Positions 34,372-42,345 are shown, numbered from the stretch's first letter. The stretch is DNA of 53,032 nt from Pseudonocardia sp. N23 (GCF_002583555.1 NZ_BEGX01000115.1:1-53032); one strand, 5' to 3'. Made by a program: numbers and translations. The notes: generated from the sequence alone by a model not told the origin.

Positions 34372-35139
34372 ATGTCCACCTTGGAGATCAAGGACCTGCA
34401 CGCGTCGGTCACCACCGATGCGGGCGCCAAGGAGATCCTTCGCGGCGTCGACCTCACGGTCCGCGCGGGCGAGACCCACGCGATCATGGGGCCCAACGGC
34501 TCCGGCAAGTCCACGCTGGCCTATGCCATCGCCGGCCACCCCAAGTACCAGATCACCAGCGGTGAGGTCCTCCTCGACGGTGAGAACGTGCTGGAGATGA
34601 CCGTCGACGAGCGCGCCCGCGCCGGCCTGTTCCTCGCGATGCAGTACCCCGTCGAGGTCCCGGGCGTGTCCATGGCGAACTTCCTGCGCAGCGCGGCCAC
34701 CGCGGTGCGCGGCGAGGCGCCGAAGCTGCGCACCTGGGTCAAGGAGGTCAAGGGGGCCATGGAGGACCTCGAGATCGACCAGGCCTTCGCCGAGCGCAGC
34801 GTCAACGAGGGTTTCTCCGGCGGCGAGAAGAAGCGCCACGAGGTGCTGCAGCTGTCGCTGCTCAAGCCGAAGATCGCGATCCTCGACGAGACCGACTCCG
34901 GCCTCGACGTCGACGCGCTGCGCGTCGTCTCCGACGGCGTCAACCGCTACAAGGCGGCCGGCGACGTGGGCGTCCTGCTGATCACGCACTACACCCGCAT
35001 CCTCAAGCACATCGAGCCCGACTTCGTGCACGTCTTCGCCGGCGGTCGCGTCGTCGAGTCCGGTGGCGCCGAGCTGGCCGACGAGCTCGAGACGAACGGG
35101 TACGTCAAGTTCACCGGGGCCGGGGCGGCCGCGTCGTGA
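34372..35139 (+). CDS. sufC: Fe-S cluster assembly ATPase SufC
   Basis: SufC is the ABC-type ATPase that drives conformational change of SufB-SufD. In 255 residues it has Walker A MGPNGSGKSTL, the SufC-specific LFLAMQYPVEVPGVSMANFLRSA, the signature FSGGEKKRHEVLQLSLL, and Walker B AILDETDSGLDVDALR with Asp-Glu-Thr in place of the usual DEPT. LLITHYTRILKHIEPDFVHV supplies the switch His. It follows sufD after 47 bp, the largest gap in the operon, and its stop overlaps sufS (GTGA). Confidence 0.97.
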   Translation: MSTLEIKDLHASVTTDAGAKEILRGVDLTVRAGETHAIMGPNGSGKSTLAYAIAGHPKYQITSGEVLLDGENVLEMTVDERARAGLFLAMQYPVEVPGVSMANFLRSAATAVRGEAPKLRTWVKEVKGAMEDLEIDQAFAERSVNEGFSGGEKKRHEVLQLSLLKPKIAILDETDSGLDVDALRVVSDGVNRYKAAGDVGVLLITHYTRILKHIEPDFVHVFAGGRVVESGGAELADELETNGYVKFTGAGAAAS

Positions 35140-36437
35140 CCACGGCGCAGGCACCCGCGGGAGCGGGCCTCGCCGGGCTCGACCCGGCGGCCCTGCGCCC
35201 CGACTTCGCGATCCTGTCGCGCACCGTCCGCGACGGGCGGCCGCTGGTCTACCTGGACTCCGGGGCGACCTCGCAGCGTCCGCGGCAGGTACTCGACGCC
35301 GAGCGTGACTTCCTCGAGCAGCACAACTCCGCGGTCCACCGCGGCGCGCACCAGCTCGCCGAGGAGGCCACGGACGCCTACGAGTCGGCGCGGGCGCGCA
35401 TCGCCACGTTCGTCGGGGCCGACCCCGACGAGCTGGTGTTCGTCAAGAACGCGACCGAGGGGATCAACCTCGTCGCCTACGCGATGAGCAACTCCTCGAT
35501 CCGGACCGGCCTCGGCCCCGAGTCCGAGCGGTTCGCGCTCGGGCCGGGCGACGAGATCGTCGTGACGGAGCTGGAGCACCACGCGAACCTGGTGCCGTGG
35601 CAGGAGCTGTGCCGGCGTACCGGGGCGACCCTGCGCTGGTACTCGGTCACCGACGAGGGCCGGATCGACCTCGACTCGCTCGAGCTGTCCGAGCGCACCA
35701 AGGTCGTGGCGTTCGCCCACCAGTCCAACGTGCTGGGGTCGGTGGCCCCGGTCGAGGAGCTGGTGGCGCGGGCCCGCGCGGTCGGTGCCCTCGTGGTGCT
35801 CGACGCGTGCCAGTCGGTGCCGCACCTGCCCGTCGACCTGCGGGCGCTCGACGTCGACTTCGCGGTGTTCTCCGGGCACAAGATGCTCGGGCCGTCGGGT
35901 GTCGGGGTGCTCTACGGGCGCACCGAGCTGCTCGCGGCGATGCCGCCGTTCCTGACGGGCGGCTCGATGATCGAGCTGGTCCGCTTGGAGGGCTCCACCT
36001 ACGCACCGCCGCCGCAGCGGTTCGAGGCGGGCGTGCCGATGACGTCGCAGGCCGTGGGTCTCGGCGCGGCCGTCGACTACCTGACGGCGATCGGCATGCA
36101 GAACGTGCACGCCCACGAGATGGAACTGACCCGGGTCGCGCTCGACACGCTGCGTGAGGTGCCGGGCGTGCGGATCATCGGCCCGGACTCGTTGGAGGCC
36201 CGGGGCGGGACCGTGGCGTTCGTCGTCGACGGGGTGCACGCCCACGACGTCGGCCAGGTGCTCGACGACCGCGGCATCGCCGTGCGCGTCGGTCACCACT
36301 GTGCATGGCCGCTGCACCGCCGGTTCGGGGTGGCGGCGACGGTCCGTGCGTCGTTCCACGTCTACACGACGGTGGACGAGGTCGCCCAGCTCGCCGACGG
36401 TGTGCGGGCGGCGCGCGACTTCTTCGGGGTGAGCTGA
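35136..36437 (+). CDS. sufS: SufS-type cysteine desulfurase
   Basis: This PLP enzyme removes sulfur from cysteine for cluster assembly. The 433-residue protein shows YLDSGATSQRP, the HHANLVPWQEL region with the cofactor-stacking His, VVLDACQSVPHLPVDL, the PLP Lys249 in FSGHKMLGPSGVGVLYGR, and the catalytic Cys389 in RVGHHCAWPLHRRFG, all class II (SufS) features. The GTG start overlaps the sufC stop, and its TGA shares one base with the sufU ATG. SufU encoded next is its expected sulfur acceptor. Confidence 0.96.
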   Translation: MTTAQAPAGAGLAGLDPAALRPDFAILSRTVRDGRPLVYLDSGATSQRPRQVLDAERDFLEQHNSAVHRGAHQLAEEATDAYESARARIATFVGADPDELVFVKNATEGINLVAYAMSNSSIRTGLGPESERFALGPGDEIVVTELEHHANLVPWQELCRRTGATLRWYSVTDEGRIDLDSLELSERTKVVAFAHQSNVLGSVAPVEELVARARAVGALVVLDACQSVPHLPVDLRALDVDFAVFSGHKMLGPSGVGVLYGRTELLAAMPPFLTGGSMIELVRLEGSTYAPPPQRFEAGVPMTSQAVGLGAAVDYLTAIGMQNVHAHEMELTRVALDTLREVPGVRIIGPDSLEARGGTVAFVVDGVHAHDVGQVLDDRGIAVRVGHHCAWPLHRRFGVAATVRASFHVYTTVDEVAQLADGVRAARDFFGVS

Positions 36438-36892
36438 TGCAGCTCGAGCAGATGTACCAGGAGATCATCCTGGACCACTACCGGTCGCCGCACGGGTCGG
36501 GCCTCAAGGACCCGTACGACGCCGAGTCGCAGCAGATCAACCCGACCTGCGGGGACGAGATCGTCCTGCGGGTCAAGCTCGACGACGCCGGTGAGAAGGT
36601 CCTCGACGTCTCCCACGAGACGCTGGGCTGCTCGATCAGCCAGGCGTCGGCCTCGGTGCTGACCGATCTGGTGGTCGGGCAGACCGTCGAGGAGTCGATG
36701 AAGGTTCTCGCCGCGTTCCAGGAGATGGCGCAGGGCCGTGGCAAGGTCGAACCCGACGAGGACGTCCTCGGCGACGCCGTGGCGTTCGCGGGGGTGGCCA
36801 AGTACCCGGCGCGGGTGAAGTGTGCGCTTCTCGGGTGGATGGCGTTCAAGGACGCCGTCGTCCGGGTCCAGGACGGGAAGGTGGAGGCATGA
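36437..36892 (+). CDS. sufU: SufU sulfurtransferase
   Basis: SufU is the Zn-dependent sulfur acceptor that takes persulfide sulfur from SufS in Gram-positive SUF systems, rather than a classical IscU scaffold. The 151-residue protein has C38 and D40 (NPTCGDE), C65 (TLGCSISQAS) and C129 (RVKCALLGW), the Zn-ligand set. The segment between C65 and C129 includes the SufU-specific helical insertion that IscU lacks. The ATG overlaps the sufS stop (TGATG), and the stop overlaps sufT. Confidence 0.95.
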   Translation: MQLEQMYQEIILDHYRSPHGSGLKDPYDAESQQINPTCGDEIVLRVKLDDAGEKVLDVSHETLGCSISQASASVLTDLVVGQTVEESMKVLAAFQEMAQGRGKVEPDEDVLGDAVAFAGVAKYPARVKCALLGWMAFKDAVVRVQDGKVEA

Positions 36893-37323
36893 GTGAGACC
36901 GTGAACGAGACCGGTGCGGCCCCGGCCGAGCCGGCGGCCGACGAGGTCGTGCGCGGCGCGGCCGGCATGCCCGAGCCCCCGGCGGCGCCCGCGGGTGACG
37001 GCGACGCCTTCCTCGAGGACATCGAGGAGGCCATGCGCGACGTGGTCGACCCCGAGCTGGGGATCAACGTCGTCGACCTGGGGCTGGTCTACGGCCTCGC
37101 GGTCGAGGAGAAGACCGCGATCATCGACATGACGCTCACGTCCGCGGCCTGCCCGCTGACCGACGTCATCGAGGAGCAGACCCGCGCGGCGCTGACCAGT
37201 GGCCCGTCGGGCGGCCTGGTCGAGGACATCAGGATCAACTGGGTCTGGATCCCGCCGTGGGGCCCGGAGAAGATCACCGAGGACGGCCGCGAGCAGCTGC
37301 GCGCCCTCGGGTTCCGCGTCTGA
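36889..37323 (+). CDS. sufT: SufT/MIP18-family Fe-S maturation protein
   Basis: A 144-residue protein with an acidic, Pro/Ala-rich N-terminus of about 40 residues and then the MIP18 (DUF59) domain: IEEAMRDVVDPELGINVVDLGLVYGL, DMTLTSAACPLTDVIEEQ with the conserved Cys, and INWVWIPPWGPEKITEDGREQLRALGF. Family members help deliver or maintain Fe-S clusters on client proteins. It closes the suf operon, overlapping sufU by 4 bp, and is followed by a large palindrome. Confidence 0.93.
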   Translation: MSETVNETGAAPAEPAADEVVRGAAGMPEPPAAPAGDGDAFLEDIEEAMRDVVDPELGINVVDLGLVYGLAVEEKTAIIDMTLTSAACPLTDVIEEQTRAALTSGPSGGLVEDIRINWVWIPPWGPEKITEDGREQLRALGFRV

Positions 37324-37347
37324 CGCCGTTCCACGCCTGTTCTCCGC

Positions 37348-37377
37348 ACCGCCGCCGGCCCCGGGGCCGGCGGCGGT
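37348..37377. terminator. 30-bp perfect palindrome after the suf operon
   Basis: The two 15-bp halves (37348-37362 and 37363-37377) are exact complements with no loop base, composed almost wholly of G and C apart from the outer A-T pair. It lies 25 bp past sufT and 60 bp before the convergent USP gene stop, so it may end transcription from both directions. Confidence 0.7.
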
Positions 37378-37438
37378 CGTGCGTCCGGGGCCGCACTCCG
37401 CGCGCGTGGCGCCGACGTCAGGGCCGGGACCGGGTGGG

Positions 37439-37888
37439 TCAGGTCGTGTGGACGATCAGCACGTCGACACCGGCCCGGCGGGCGGCGTCGGACGGGACCG
37501 AGCCGAGGAGCCTGCCCGACAACGTGTTCAGCCCGCGGTTGCCGACGACGAGCAGGTCCGCGTCGTGGTCGCGCACCGCGGCGCGCAGCACCTCGACGGG
37601 GGAGCCGTCGACGGCGTGGGTCTCGACGTCGCGGGCCCCGGCGGCCTTGGCCCGGTCGGTCGCCTCGCGCAGCGCTTCCTCGGCGGGGGTCCAGCCGCGG
37701 ACGAGGTGGGCCTCACCCTTGAGCGCGTCCTCGGCGTCGGCGGTGTCGGCGGGATCGGACGGGGTGTAGGCGGACACGACGACGAGCCGGGCCCCGGTGT
37801 CGGCGGCGACGCCCGCGGCCCGGTCGACGGCTGCGAACGACGTCGCCGAGCCGTCGGTGCCGACGACGATGGTCCTGTAGGCGGGCAT
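37439..37888 (-). CDS. Universal stress protein (UspA family)
   Basis: A single-domain 149-residue USP. It has RTIVVGTDGSATSFAAVDRAA at the start with the first-strand Asp, and near the C-terminus the ATP-binding pattern G-2x-G-9x-G-S (GNRGLNTLSGRLLGS) followed by SVPSDAARRAGVDVLIVHT. USPs of this ATP-binding class respond to hypoxia, starvation or redox stress in actinomycetes. Two inverted repeats overlap and follow its -10 box, suggesting regulated expression. Its exact role is unknown. The lycopene cyclase gene lies 108 bp upstream on the same strand. Confidence 0.92.
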   Translation of the reverse strand: MPAYRTIVVGTDGSATSFAAVDRAAGVAADTGARLVVVSAYTPSDPADTADAEDALKGEAHLVRGWTPAEEALREATDRAKAAGARDVETHAVDGSPVEVLRAAVRDHDADLLVVGNRGLNTLSGRLLGSVPSDAARRAGVDVLIVHTT

Positions 37889-37924
37889 GGGTCCTCCGGC
37901 TCCGCAGGCTCGCGGGTGGGTTCA

Positions 37925-37967
37925 CACGGACCACCACGGTCCGTGCGCGGAGGCTACCGCCGGTAGC
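37925..37967 (-). promoter_or_regulatory. USP gene promoter with two inverted repeats
   Basis: On the minus strand TAGCCT (37956-37951) is a -10 candidate. GCTACCGCCGGTAGC (37953-37967) is a perfect 6-bp inverted repeat over it. CACGGACC/GGTCCGTG (37925-37932 and 37938-37945) is a perfect 8-bp repeat with a 5-nt centre at the expected transcription start. The layout suggests an operator. It does not fit the DosR box because the spacing between GGAC and GTCC is 7 rather than 4. Confidence 0.5.
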
Positions 37968-37996
37968 GTCGGGCTGCGGTACCCGGCGCGCGGTCG

Positions 37997-39226
37997 TCAC
38001 CCGCTTCGGGGGGCGGTGCCCGGCGCGGGATCGAGCGCGGGGGCGTGGGGCAGTACAGCGGGTCCGACGAGGCGCCGGCGCAGCGTCCAGCCGGACCGGC
38101 CGAACAGCGCGGTCATGGCGGCCAGCGTCGCGCCGAGGTCGTCGCGGGCGGTCAGGTAGGCCCACCGGTGCCGGGCGGGCAACGCCAGGAACGTGTCGAA
38201 GAACGCGGGCACCGCGTCAGGAGGCATGCGCAGCAACGCCTCCAGCCCGCGGCGACGCAGCGTGTGCACGGCCCGGGCAGCCGGCGTCCACAGCACCTCA
38301 CGCTCGGCCCGGGAGACCGCGCCCGCTCCGGCGACGCCGTCGGCGAGCGCACCGGCGAGGACGCCCGCGACACGCGGCGCCAGCGTGAGCGAGGTCGCAA
38401 CACTGAACCCGGTCGCGGGGTGCACCAGCGGCGCCGCTGCCCCGAACCCCAGGACGGCCCCGGCGCCGTGGTCGTGGCGCGGGGTGTCGACGGGGAACCG
38501 GACGCGTTCGACGCGGGCGTCCGCGGGAACGGTGATCCCGTGGTGGTGCAGGCGGGCGTGCAGCCGGGTGCGCAGCTCGTCGAGCGGCAGCCCGGGCCGC
38601 CGGGCCAGCGACGTCTCCTCCAGCAGCACGGTTCCGTCGCCCAGCGGGACACCGTAGAGGAACGTCGGCCAGCCGGTGGCGCCGTGGTCGGGGCGCCAGT
38701 CCATGAACAGCGCCTCGCCCGGCGTCACCAGCGGTGCGGCCGCGGCCGCGGGGACGACGACGCCGTGGGCGGTCTGCTCGGCCGTCGTCCGGGCGGGCCG
38801 CCACGACCCGGCGCCCAGCGGCCTGCGGTGCCCGCCGGCGTCGACGACGACCCGGGCGGACAGCGAGGAGGCGTCACCGCCGGTCACCGCGACGCGGTGC
38901 GGGGAGAGCAGCGCCGCGGCCCGGCCGGCGACCACCCGCACGCCGCCGCGGTCCATCCCGTCGTCGAGGTGGGCCCGCAGCGAACCGGTGTCGAGCACGA
39001 CGTAGTCCCAGCCGAGCCGGTGCTCGGTGAGGGCGACGGCCCGACCTGTCGCGCGGGCCGCGACCACCCCGGGGGTCAGGCCGGGCGGCAGCTCGTCGGC
39101 CCACGCGGCGAACGTGGAGCGCCACGGCCGCTGCGGCGCCGGGTCGAGCAGCGTCGTCGTCAGGCCGCGGGCGGCGCATGCGGCGGCCAGCGCCCGCCCA
39201 GCGGGACCACCGCCGACGACGAGCAC
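37997..39226 (-). CDS. Lycopene cyclase (FAD-dependent, CrtY/CrtL family)
   Basis: A 409-residue flavoprotein starts LVVGGGPAGRALAAACAARGL, the dinucleotide-binding turn, and continues with FAAWADELP, LGWDYVVLDTGSLRAHLDD, VVVDAGGHRRPL, FMDWRPDHGATGWPTFLYGVPLGDGTVLLEETSL and GFGAAAPLVHPATGFSVATSL. These blocks match lycopene beta/epsilon cyclases, which close the ends of lycopene without net redox change. No crtE, crtB or crtI is nearby, so the pathway must be encoded elsewhere if active. The GTG start at 39226 is the only one close to the FAD loop after an in-frame stop, but no ribosome site precedes it; translation may depend on the SDR gene 32 bp upstream. Confidence 0.8.
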   Translation of the reverse strand: MLVVGGGPAGRALAAACAARGLTTTLLDPAPQRPWRSTFAAWADELPPGLTPGVVAARATGRAVALTEHRLGWDYVVLDTGSLRAHLDDGMDRGGVRVVAGRAAALLSPHRVAVTGGDASSLSARVVVDAGGHRRPLGAGSWRPARTTAEQTAHGVVVPAAAAAPLVTPGEALFMDWRPDHGATGWPTFLYGVPLGDGTVLLEETSLARRPGLPLDELRTRLHARLHHHGITVPADARVERVRFPVDTPRHDHGAGAVLGFGAAAPLVHPATGFSVATSLTLAPRVAGVLAGALADGVAGAGAVSRAEREVLWTPAARAVHTLRRRGLEALLRMPPDAVPAFFDTFLALPARHRWAYLTARDDLGATLAAMTALFGRSGWTLRRRLVGPAVLPHAPALDPAPGTAPRSG

Positions 39227-39258
39227 GTCGGCGATGCGGGGGGACGCGGACGGGGAGG

Positions 39259-40065
39259 TCAGTCCGAGCCTCCGGTGGCGAGCAGGCCGCCGTCGATCAG
39301 CACGGTCTCACCGCTGATCCACGAGGCGGCGTCGGAGGCCAGGAACCCGACCAGCGACGCGACATCGGCGGGGGACCCGAGCCGCTGCAGCGGGTAGCGC
39401 GCCGCGACCCCCTCCTCGTCGTGGGCGTAGAGCGCCGTCGCGAACCGGGTCTTGACGACGGCGGGTGCGACGGCGTTGACCCGGATGCAGGGGCCGAGCT
39501 CGGCGGCGAGCTCGGCGGTGAGCCGCATCAGGGCGGCTTTGGAGGCGCCGTACGCGGCGATGGCCCGGGTGGAGCGCAGACCGGCGATCGAGGCGATGTT
39601 GACGACGGCGCCGCCGTGCTCGCCCATCCACGCCTGGTGGGCGAGCTGGACGAACCCGAGCGCGGCCACGACGTTGACGTCGAAGATCTTGCGGACGGCG
39701 TCGAGGTCGGCGGCCATGAGCGGGCCGTGGATCGGGTTGATGCCCGCGTTGTTGACCAGGACGTCGAGCCGGCCGAACGTCGCGACGGTGCGGGCGACGG
39801 CGTCGTCGCGGGACGGGGCGTCGCCCGCGTTCCCGGCGAGGCCGAGGACGCGGGACGCGTCGCCGCCCGCGGGGCCCGCGACCAGCTCCGCGACGGCGGC
39901 CTCGAGCTCGGGGGGCTTGCGGGCCGTGACGGTGACGGACGCGCCGCGGCGCAGCAGCTCGGCGGCGACGGCCAGCCCGATGCCGCGGCTCGCGCCTGTC
40001 ACGAGGCCGGCACGTCCGGCCATGTCGACCGGCGTCGCCGGGCCGGGTCCGCTGATGTCCGTCAC
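39259..40065 (-). CDS. Short-chain dehydrogenase/reductase (SDR)
   Basis: A 268-residue classical SDR: TGASRGIGLAVAAELLRRG for coenzyme binding, NNAG in DVLVNNAGINPIHGPL, VNIASIAGLRS with the catalytic Ser, YGASKAALMRLTAELA with Tyr and Lys, and a C-terminal WISGETVLIDGG. An Arg in TVTARKP after the second strand suggests NADP(H) preference, which is inference. The substrate cannot be told; the FabG/DHRS4-like group is broad. GTG 40065 is preferred since a TAGGCT -10 box ends 7 bp upstream. It is probably co-transcribed with the lycopene cyclase gene behind it. Confidence 0.85.
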   Translation of the reverse strand: MTDISGPGPATPVDMAGRAGLVTGASRGIGLAVAAELLRRGASVTVTARKPPELEAAVAELVAGPAGGDASRVLGLAGNAGDAPSRDDAVARTVATFGRLDVLVNNAGINPIHGPLMAADLDAVRKIFDVNVVAALGFVQLAHQAWMGEHGGAVVNIASIAGLRSTRAIAAYGASKAALMRLTAELAAELGPCIRVNAVAPAVVKTRFATALYAHDEEGVAARYPLQRLGSPADVASLVGFLASDAASWISGETVLIDGGLLATGGSD

Positions 40066-40072
40066 GACGCCG

Positions 40073-40078
40073 AGCCTA
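40073..40078 (-). promoter_or_regulatory. -10 box of the SDR-lycopene cyclase unit (leaderless type)
   Basis: On the minus strand TAGGCT is followed by 7 bp and the SDR GTG start, predicting a leaderless transcript. Confidence 0.45.
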
Positions 40079-40163
40079 TGGGCCCGAGCCTGTCGGGGCG
40101 GCCCGGGACGTGACGTCGGCGACCCGGCCCGGACATGGCGCGAGGTCTGCGGGGCCGGGCCGG

Positions 40164-40264
40164 TACCCTGGGGAGGTGATCCGGATCGGGTAGCGCCCTC
40201 GCGCCTCTGCGAGCCGTCCCGCGTGCCTGTGACCGTCCCCGGATTCTGGAGCTTCTTCTCGTGA
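40164..40264 (+). promoter_or_regulatory. ABC-F leader: promoter, two mini-ORFs and alternative RNA pairings
   Basis: TACCCT at 40164-40169 is a -10 candidate. Six bases later a 5-codon ORF, GTG ATC CGG ATC GGG TAG (40176-40193), could be read as a leaderless peptide MIRIG. A small hairpin CTCGC/GCGAG (40198-40213) follows. A second ORF (GTG 40223 to TGA 40264, 13 codons plus stop) ends across the ABC-F GTG start. ATCCGG in the first ORF (40179-40184) can pair with CCGGAT (40239-40244) near the ABC-F start. The pattern resembles ribosome-controlled attenuators of antibiotic-response ABC-F genes; this is inference. Confidence 0.45.
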
Positions 40265-41883
40265 TCACCGCCACCGACCTGGAACTGCGTGCCGGGTCCC
40301 GGATCCTGCTGTCCGGGGCCGACCTGCGCGTGCAGCCGGGTGACCGCATCGGCCTCGTCGGGCGCAACGGTGCGGGCAAGACCACGTCGATGCGCGTGCT
40401 GGCGGGGGAGTCCGAGCCCTACGGCGGCAAGGTCGGCGCGAACAGCCCGGTCGGTTACCTGCCCCAGGACCCGCGCGAGGGTGACCTGCGGGTCAGCGCG
40501 AAGGACCGGGTGCTGTCGGCCAAGGGCCTCGACGACCTGCTGCGCCGCATGGAGAAGGCCCAGACGGCCATGGCGGAGCTGGTCGACGGCGCCGACAACG
40601 ACAAGGTGGTCCGCGAGTACGGGCGCATCGAGGAGCGGTTCGCCGCCCTGGGTGGGTACGCCGCGGAGTCCGAGGCCGCGCGCATCTGCAACCACCTCGG
40701 CCTGCCCGACCGCGTCCTGAACCAGCAGATCGCCACCCTGTCCGGCGGCCAGCGCCGCCGGGTCGAGCTCGCCCGGATCCTGTTCGCGGCGAGCGACGGC
40801 GGCGCCCAGAGCAACACTACGCTGCTGCTCGACGAGCCCACGAACCACCTCGACGCCGACTCCATCACGTGGCTGCGCGGGTTCCTGTCCTCGCACGAGG
40901 GCGGGCTCGTCGTGATCAGCCACGACACCGAGCTGCTCGCGGCCGTCGTCAACAAGGTGTGGTTCCTCGACGCGACCCGCGGCGAGGCCGACGTCTACAA
41001 CATGAACTGGAAGCGCTACCTCGAGGCGCGCGCCACCGACGAGAAGCGCCGTCGCCGCGAACGCGCGAACGCGGAGAAGAAGGCCGCGGTCCTGCACACC
41101 CAGGCGCTGAAGATGGGCGCCAAGGCGACGAAGGCGGTGGCGGCCAAGAACATGGCCCGCCGCGCCGACGAGATGCTCGCTGCGCTGGAGCCCGAGCAGA
41201 AGCACGACCGTGTCGCCAAGATCAGGTTCCCCGATCCGGCGCCGTGCGGGCGGACCCCGATCACGGCCGAGGGCCTGTCCAAGGCGTTCGGGTCGCTCGA
41301 GGTGTTCACGGGCGTCGACCTGGCCGTCGACCGCGGTGCGAAGGTCGTCGTGCTGGGCCTCAACGGTGCGGGCAAGACCACGTTGCTGCGGCTGCTCGCC
41401 GGCACCGAGGAGCCCGACGCGGGGAAGGTCCTGCCCGGTCACGGGCTGCGCACCGGCTACTTCGCGCAGGAGCACGACACGCTCGACATGTCCGCGTCCG
41501 TGTGGGAGAACATCCGGCACGCCTCGCCCGACACCCCGGAGCAGCAGCTGCGCACGGTGCTGGGCACGTTCATGTTCTCCGGGGAACAGCTCGCCCAGCC
41601 CGCGGGCACGCTGTCCGGCGGGGAGCGGACGCGGCTCGCGCTCGCGGGGCTGGTGTCCAGCTCGGCGAACGTGCTGCTGCTCGACGAGCCGACCAACAAC
41701 CTCGACCCGGCCAGCCGCGAACAGGTGCTCGACGCGTTGCGCCGCTTCACCGGCGCGGTGATCCTCGTGACCCACGACCCGGGCGCGGTCGAGGCGCTGC
41801 ACCCCGACAAGGTCATCGTGCTGCCCGACGGCACCGAGGACCTCTGGTCGGCCGACTATCTGGAGCTCGTGCAGCTCGCCTGA
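40261..41883 (+). CDS. ABC-F family ribosome-associated ATPase
   Basis: A 540-residue protein with two fused ABC domains and no membrane segments. Domain 1: Walker A GRNGAGKTTS, signature LSGGQRRRVELARIL, Walker B LLLDEPTNHLD. A charged linker follows at about 260-320 (RYLEARATDEKRRRRERANAEKKAAVL ... AKNMARRADEML). Domain 2: GLNGAGKTTLLRLL, LSGGERTRLALAGLV, LLLDEPTNNLD. ABC-F proteins act on the ribosome; some give resistance to macrolides, lincosamides or related drugs. The syntenic mycobacterial gene is Rv1473 (memory), proposed as a macrolide-related ABC protein. GTG 40261 overlaps the stop of a leader mini-ORF. Confidence 0.92.
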   Translation: MITATDLELRAGSRILLSGADLRVQPGDRIGLVGRNGAGKTTSMRVLAGESEPYGGKVGANSPVGYLPQDPREGDLRVSAKDRVLSAKGLDDLLRRMEKAQTAMAELVDGADNDKVVREYGRIEERFAALGGYAAESEAARICNHLGLPDRVLNQQIATLSGGQRRRVELARILFAASDGGAQSNTTLLLDEPTNHLDADSITWLRGFLSSHEGGLVVISHDTELLAAVVNKVWFLDATRGEADVYNMNWKRYLEARATDEKRRRRERANAEKKAAVLHTQALKMGAKATKAVAAKNMARRADEMLAALEPEQKHDRVAKIRFPDPAPCGRTPITAEGLSKAFGSLEVFTGVDLAVDRGAKVVVLGLNGAGKTTLLRLLAGTEEPDAGKVLPGHGLRTGYFAQEHDTLDMSASVWENIRHASPDTPEQQLRTVLGTFMFSGEQLAQPAGTLSGGERTRLALAGLVSSSANVLLLDEPTNNLDPASREQVLDALRRFTGAVILVTHDPGAVEALHPDKVIVLPDGTEDLWSADYLELVQLA

Positions 41884-41905
41884 GCGGCTCGCCGACGGGT
41901 CTGAT

Positions 41906-42062
41906 GATCTCTTCAGGCGATCAGTACGGGCCCGGAACACCCGGATGACCTCGTCCGATTGCCACTGAGCGCGATGATCACCCATCCGCGTGATCCGTTC
42001 GGGGTAACCGTTCACCGATCATCGAGTCGATCACCTGGCACCATCCCAGCAGGTGGCCGATC
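41906..42062. other. GATC-rich intergenic region before the HTH gene
   Basis: Seven GATC tetramers occur in 157 bp (41906, 41919, 41976, 41992, 42017, 42029, 42059), well above expectation at this GC content. Several lie in CGATCA or TGATC contexts. GATCAC (41976-41981) and GTGATC (41990-41995) form an inverted repeat with an 8-bp spacer. The whole 251-bp gap between ABC-F and the HTH gene has no gene; this region may hold its promoter or operators. Confidence 0.5.
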
Positions 42063-42134
42063 ATTGCCGCACTGCGAGCCGAGCGGGGCTCGGGACCGCG
42101 GACGGCCCGCGGCGGGGTTGAGGAGGTCAATGAC

Positions 42135-42344
42135 GTGGCCGACCTGAAGAAAGGCGCCCGGATCACCGGGACGCAGAGGGACAAGCTGGCGACGGACCTG
42201 AAGAAGAAGTACGAGAAGGGCGCGAGCATCCGCGCTCTCGCCGAGCAGACCGGACGTTCCTACGGGTTCGTGCACCGGGTGCTCAGCGAGACCGGGGTGA
42301 CGCTGCGCGGCCGGGGTGGGGCGACCCGCACCAAGAAGAAGTGA
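42135..42344 (+). CDS. Small helix-turn-helix protein (Rv1473A-like)
   Basis: A 69-residue basic protein: MADLKKGARITGTQRDKLATDLKKKY, then the HTH ASIRALAEQTGRSYGFVHRVLSETG at about 33-57, and a Lys/Arg-rich tail ending TRTKKK. A similar small protein follows the ABC-F gene in mycobacteria (Rv1473A, from memory). It is a likely DNA-binding regulator; targets are unknown. GTG 42135 is selected because AGGAGGT lies 7 bp upstream; an ATG at 42130 is out of frame. Conservation next to the ABC-F gene suggests a linked role. Confidence 0.85.
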   Translation: MADLKKGARITGTQRDKLATDLKKKYEKGASIRALAEQTGRSYGFVHRVLSETGVTLRGRGGATRTKKK

Positions 42345-42345
42345 C

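Noticed and set aside
37925..37945. DosR box upstream of the USP gene
   Set aside because: The GGAC and GTCC halves are 7 bp apart rather than the 4 bp of the DosR consensus, and the flanks do not fit.
39452..40264. Plus-strand 270-codon frame ending with the second ABC-F leader ORF
   Set aside because: Most of it runs antisense through the SDR gene. Only the short part after 40223 follows the promoter candidate, so only that part was considered as a mini-ORF.
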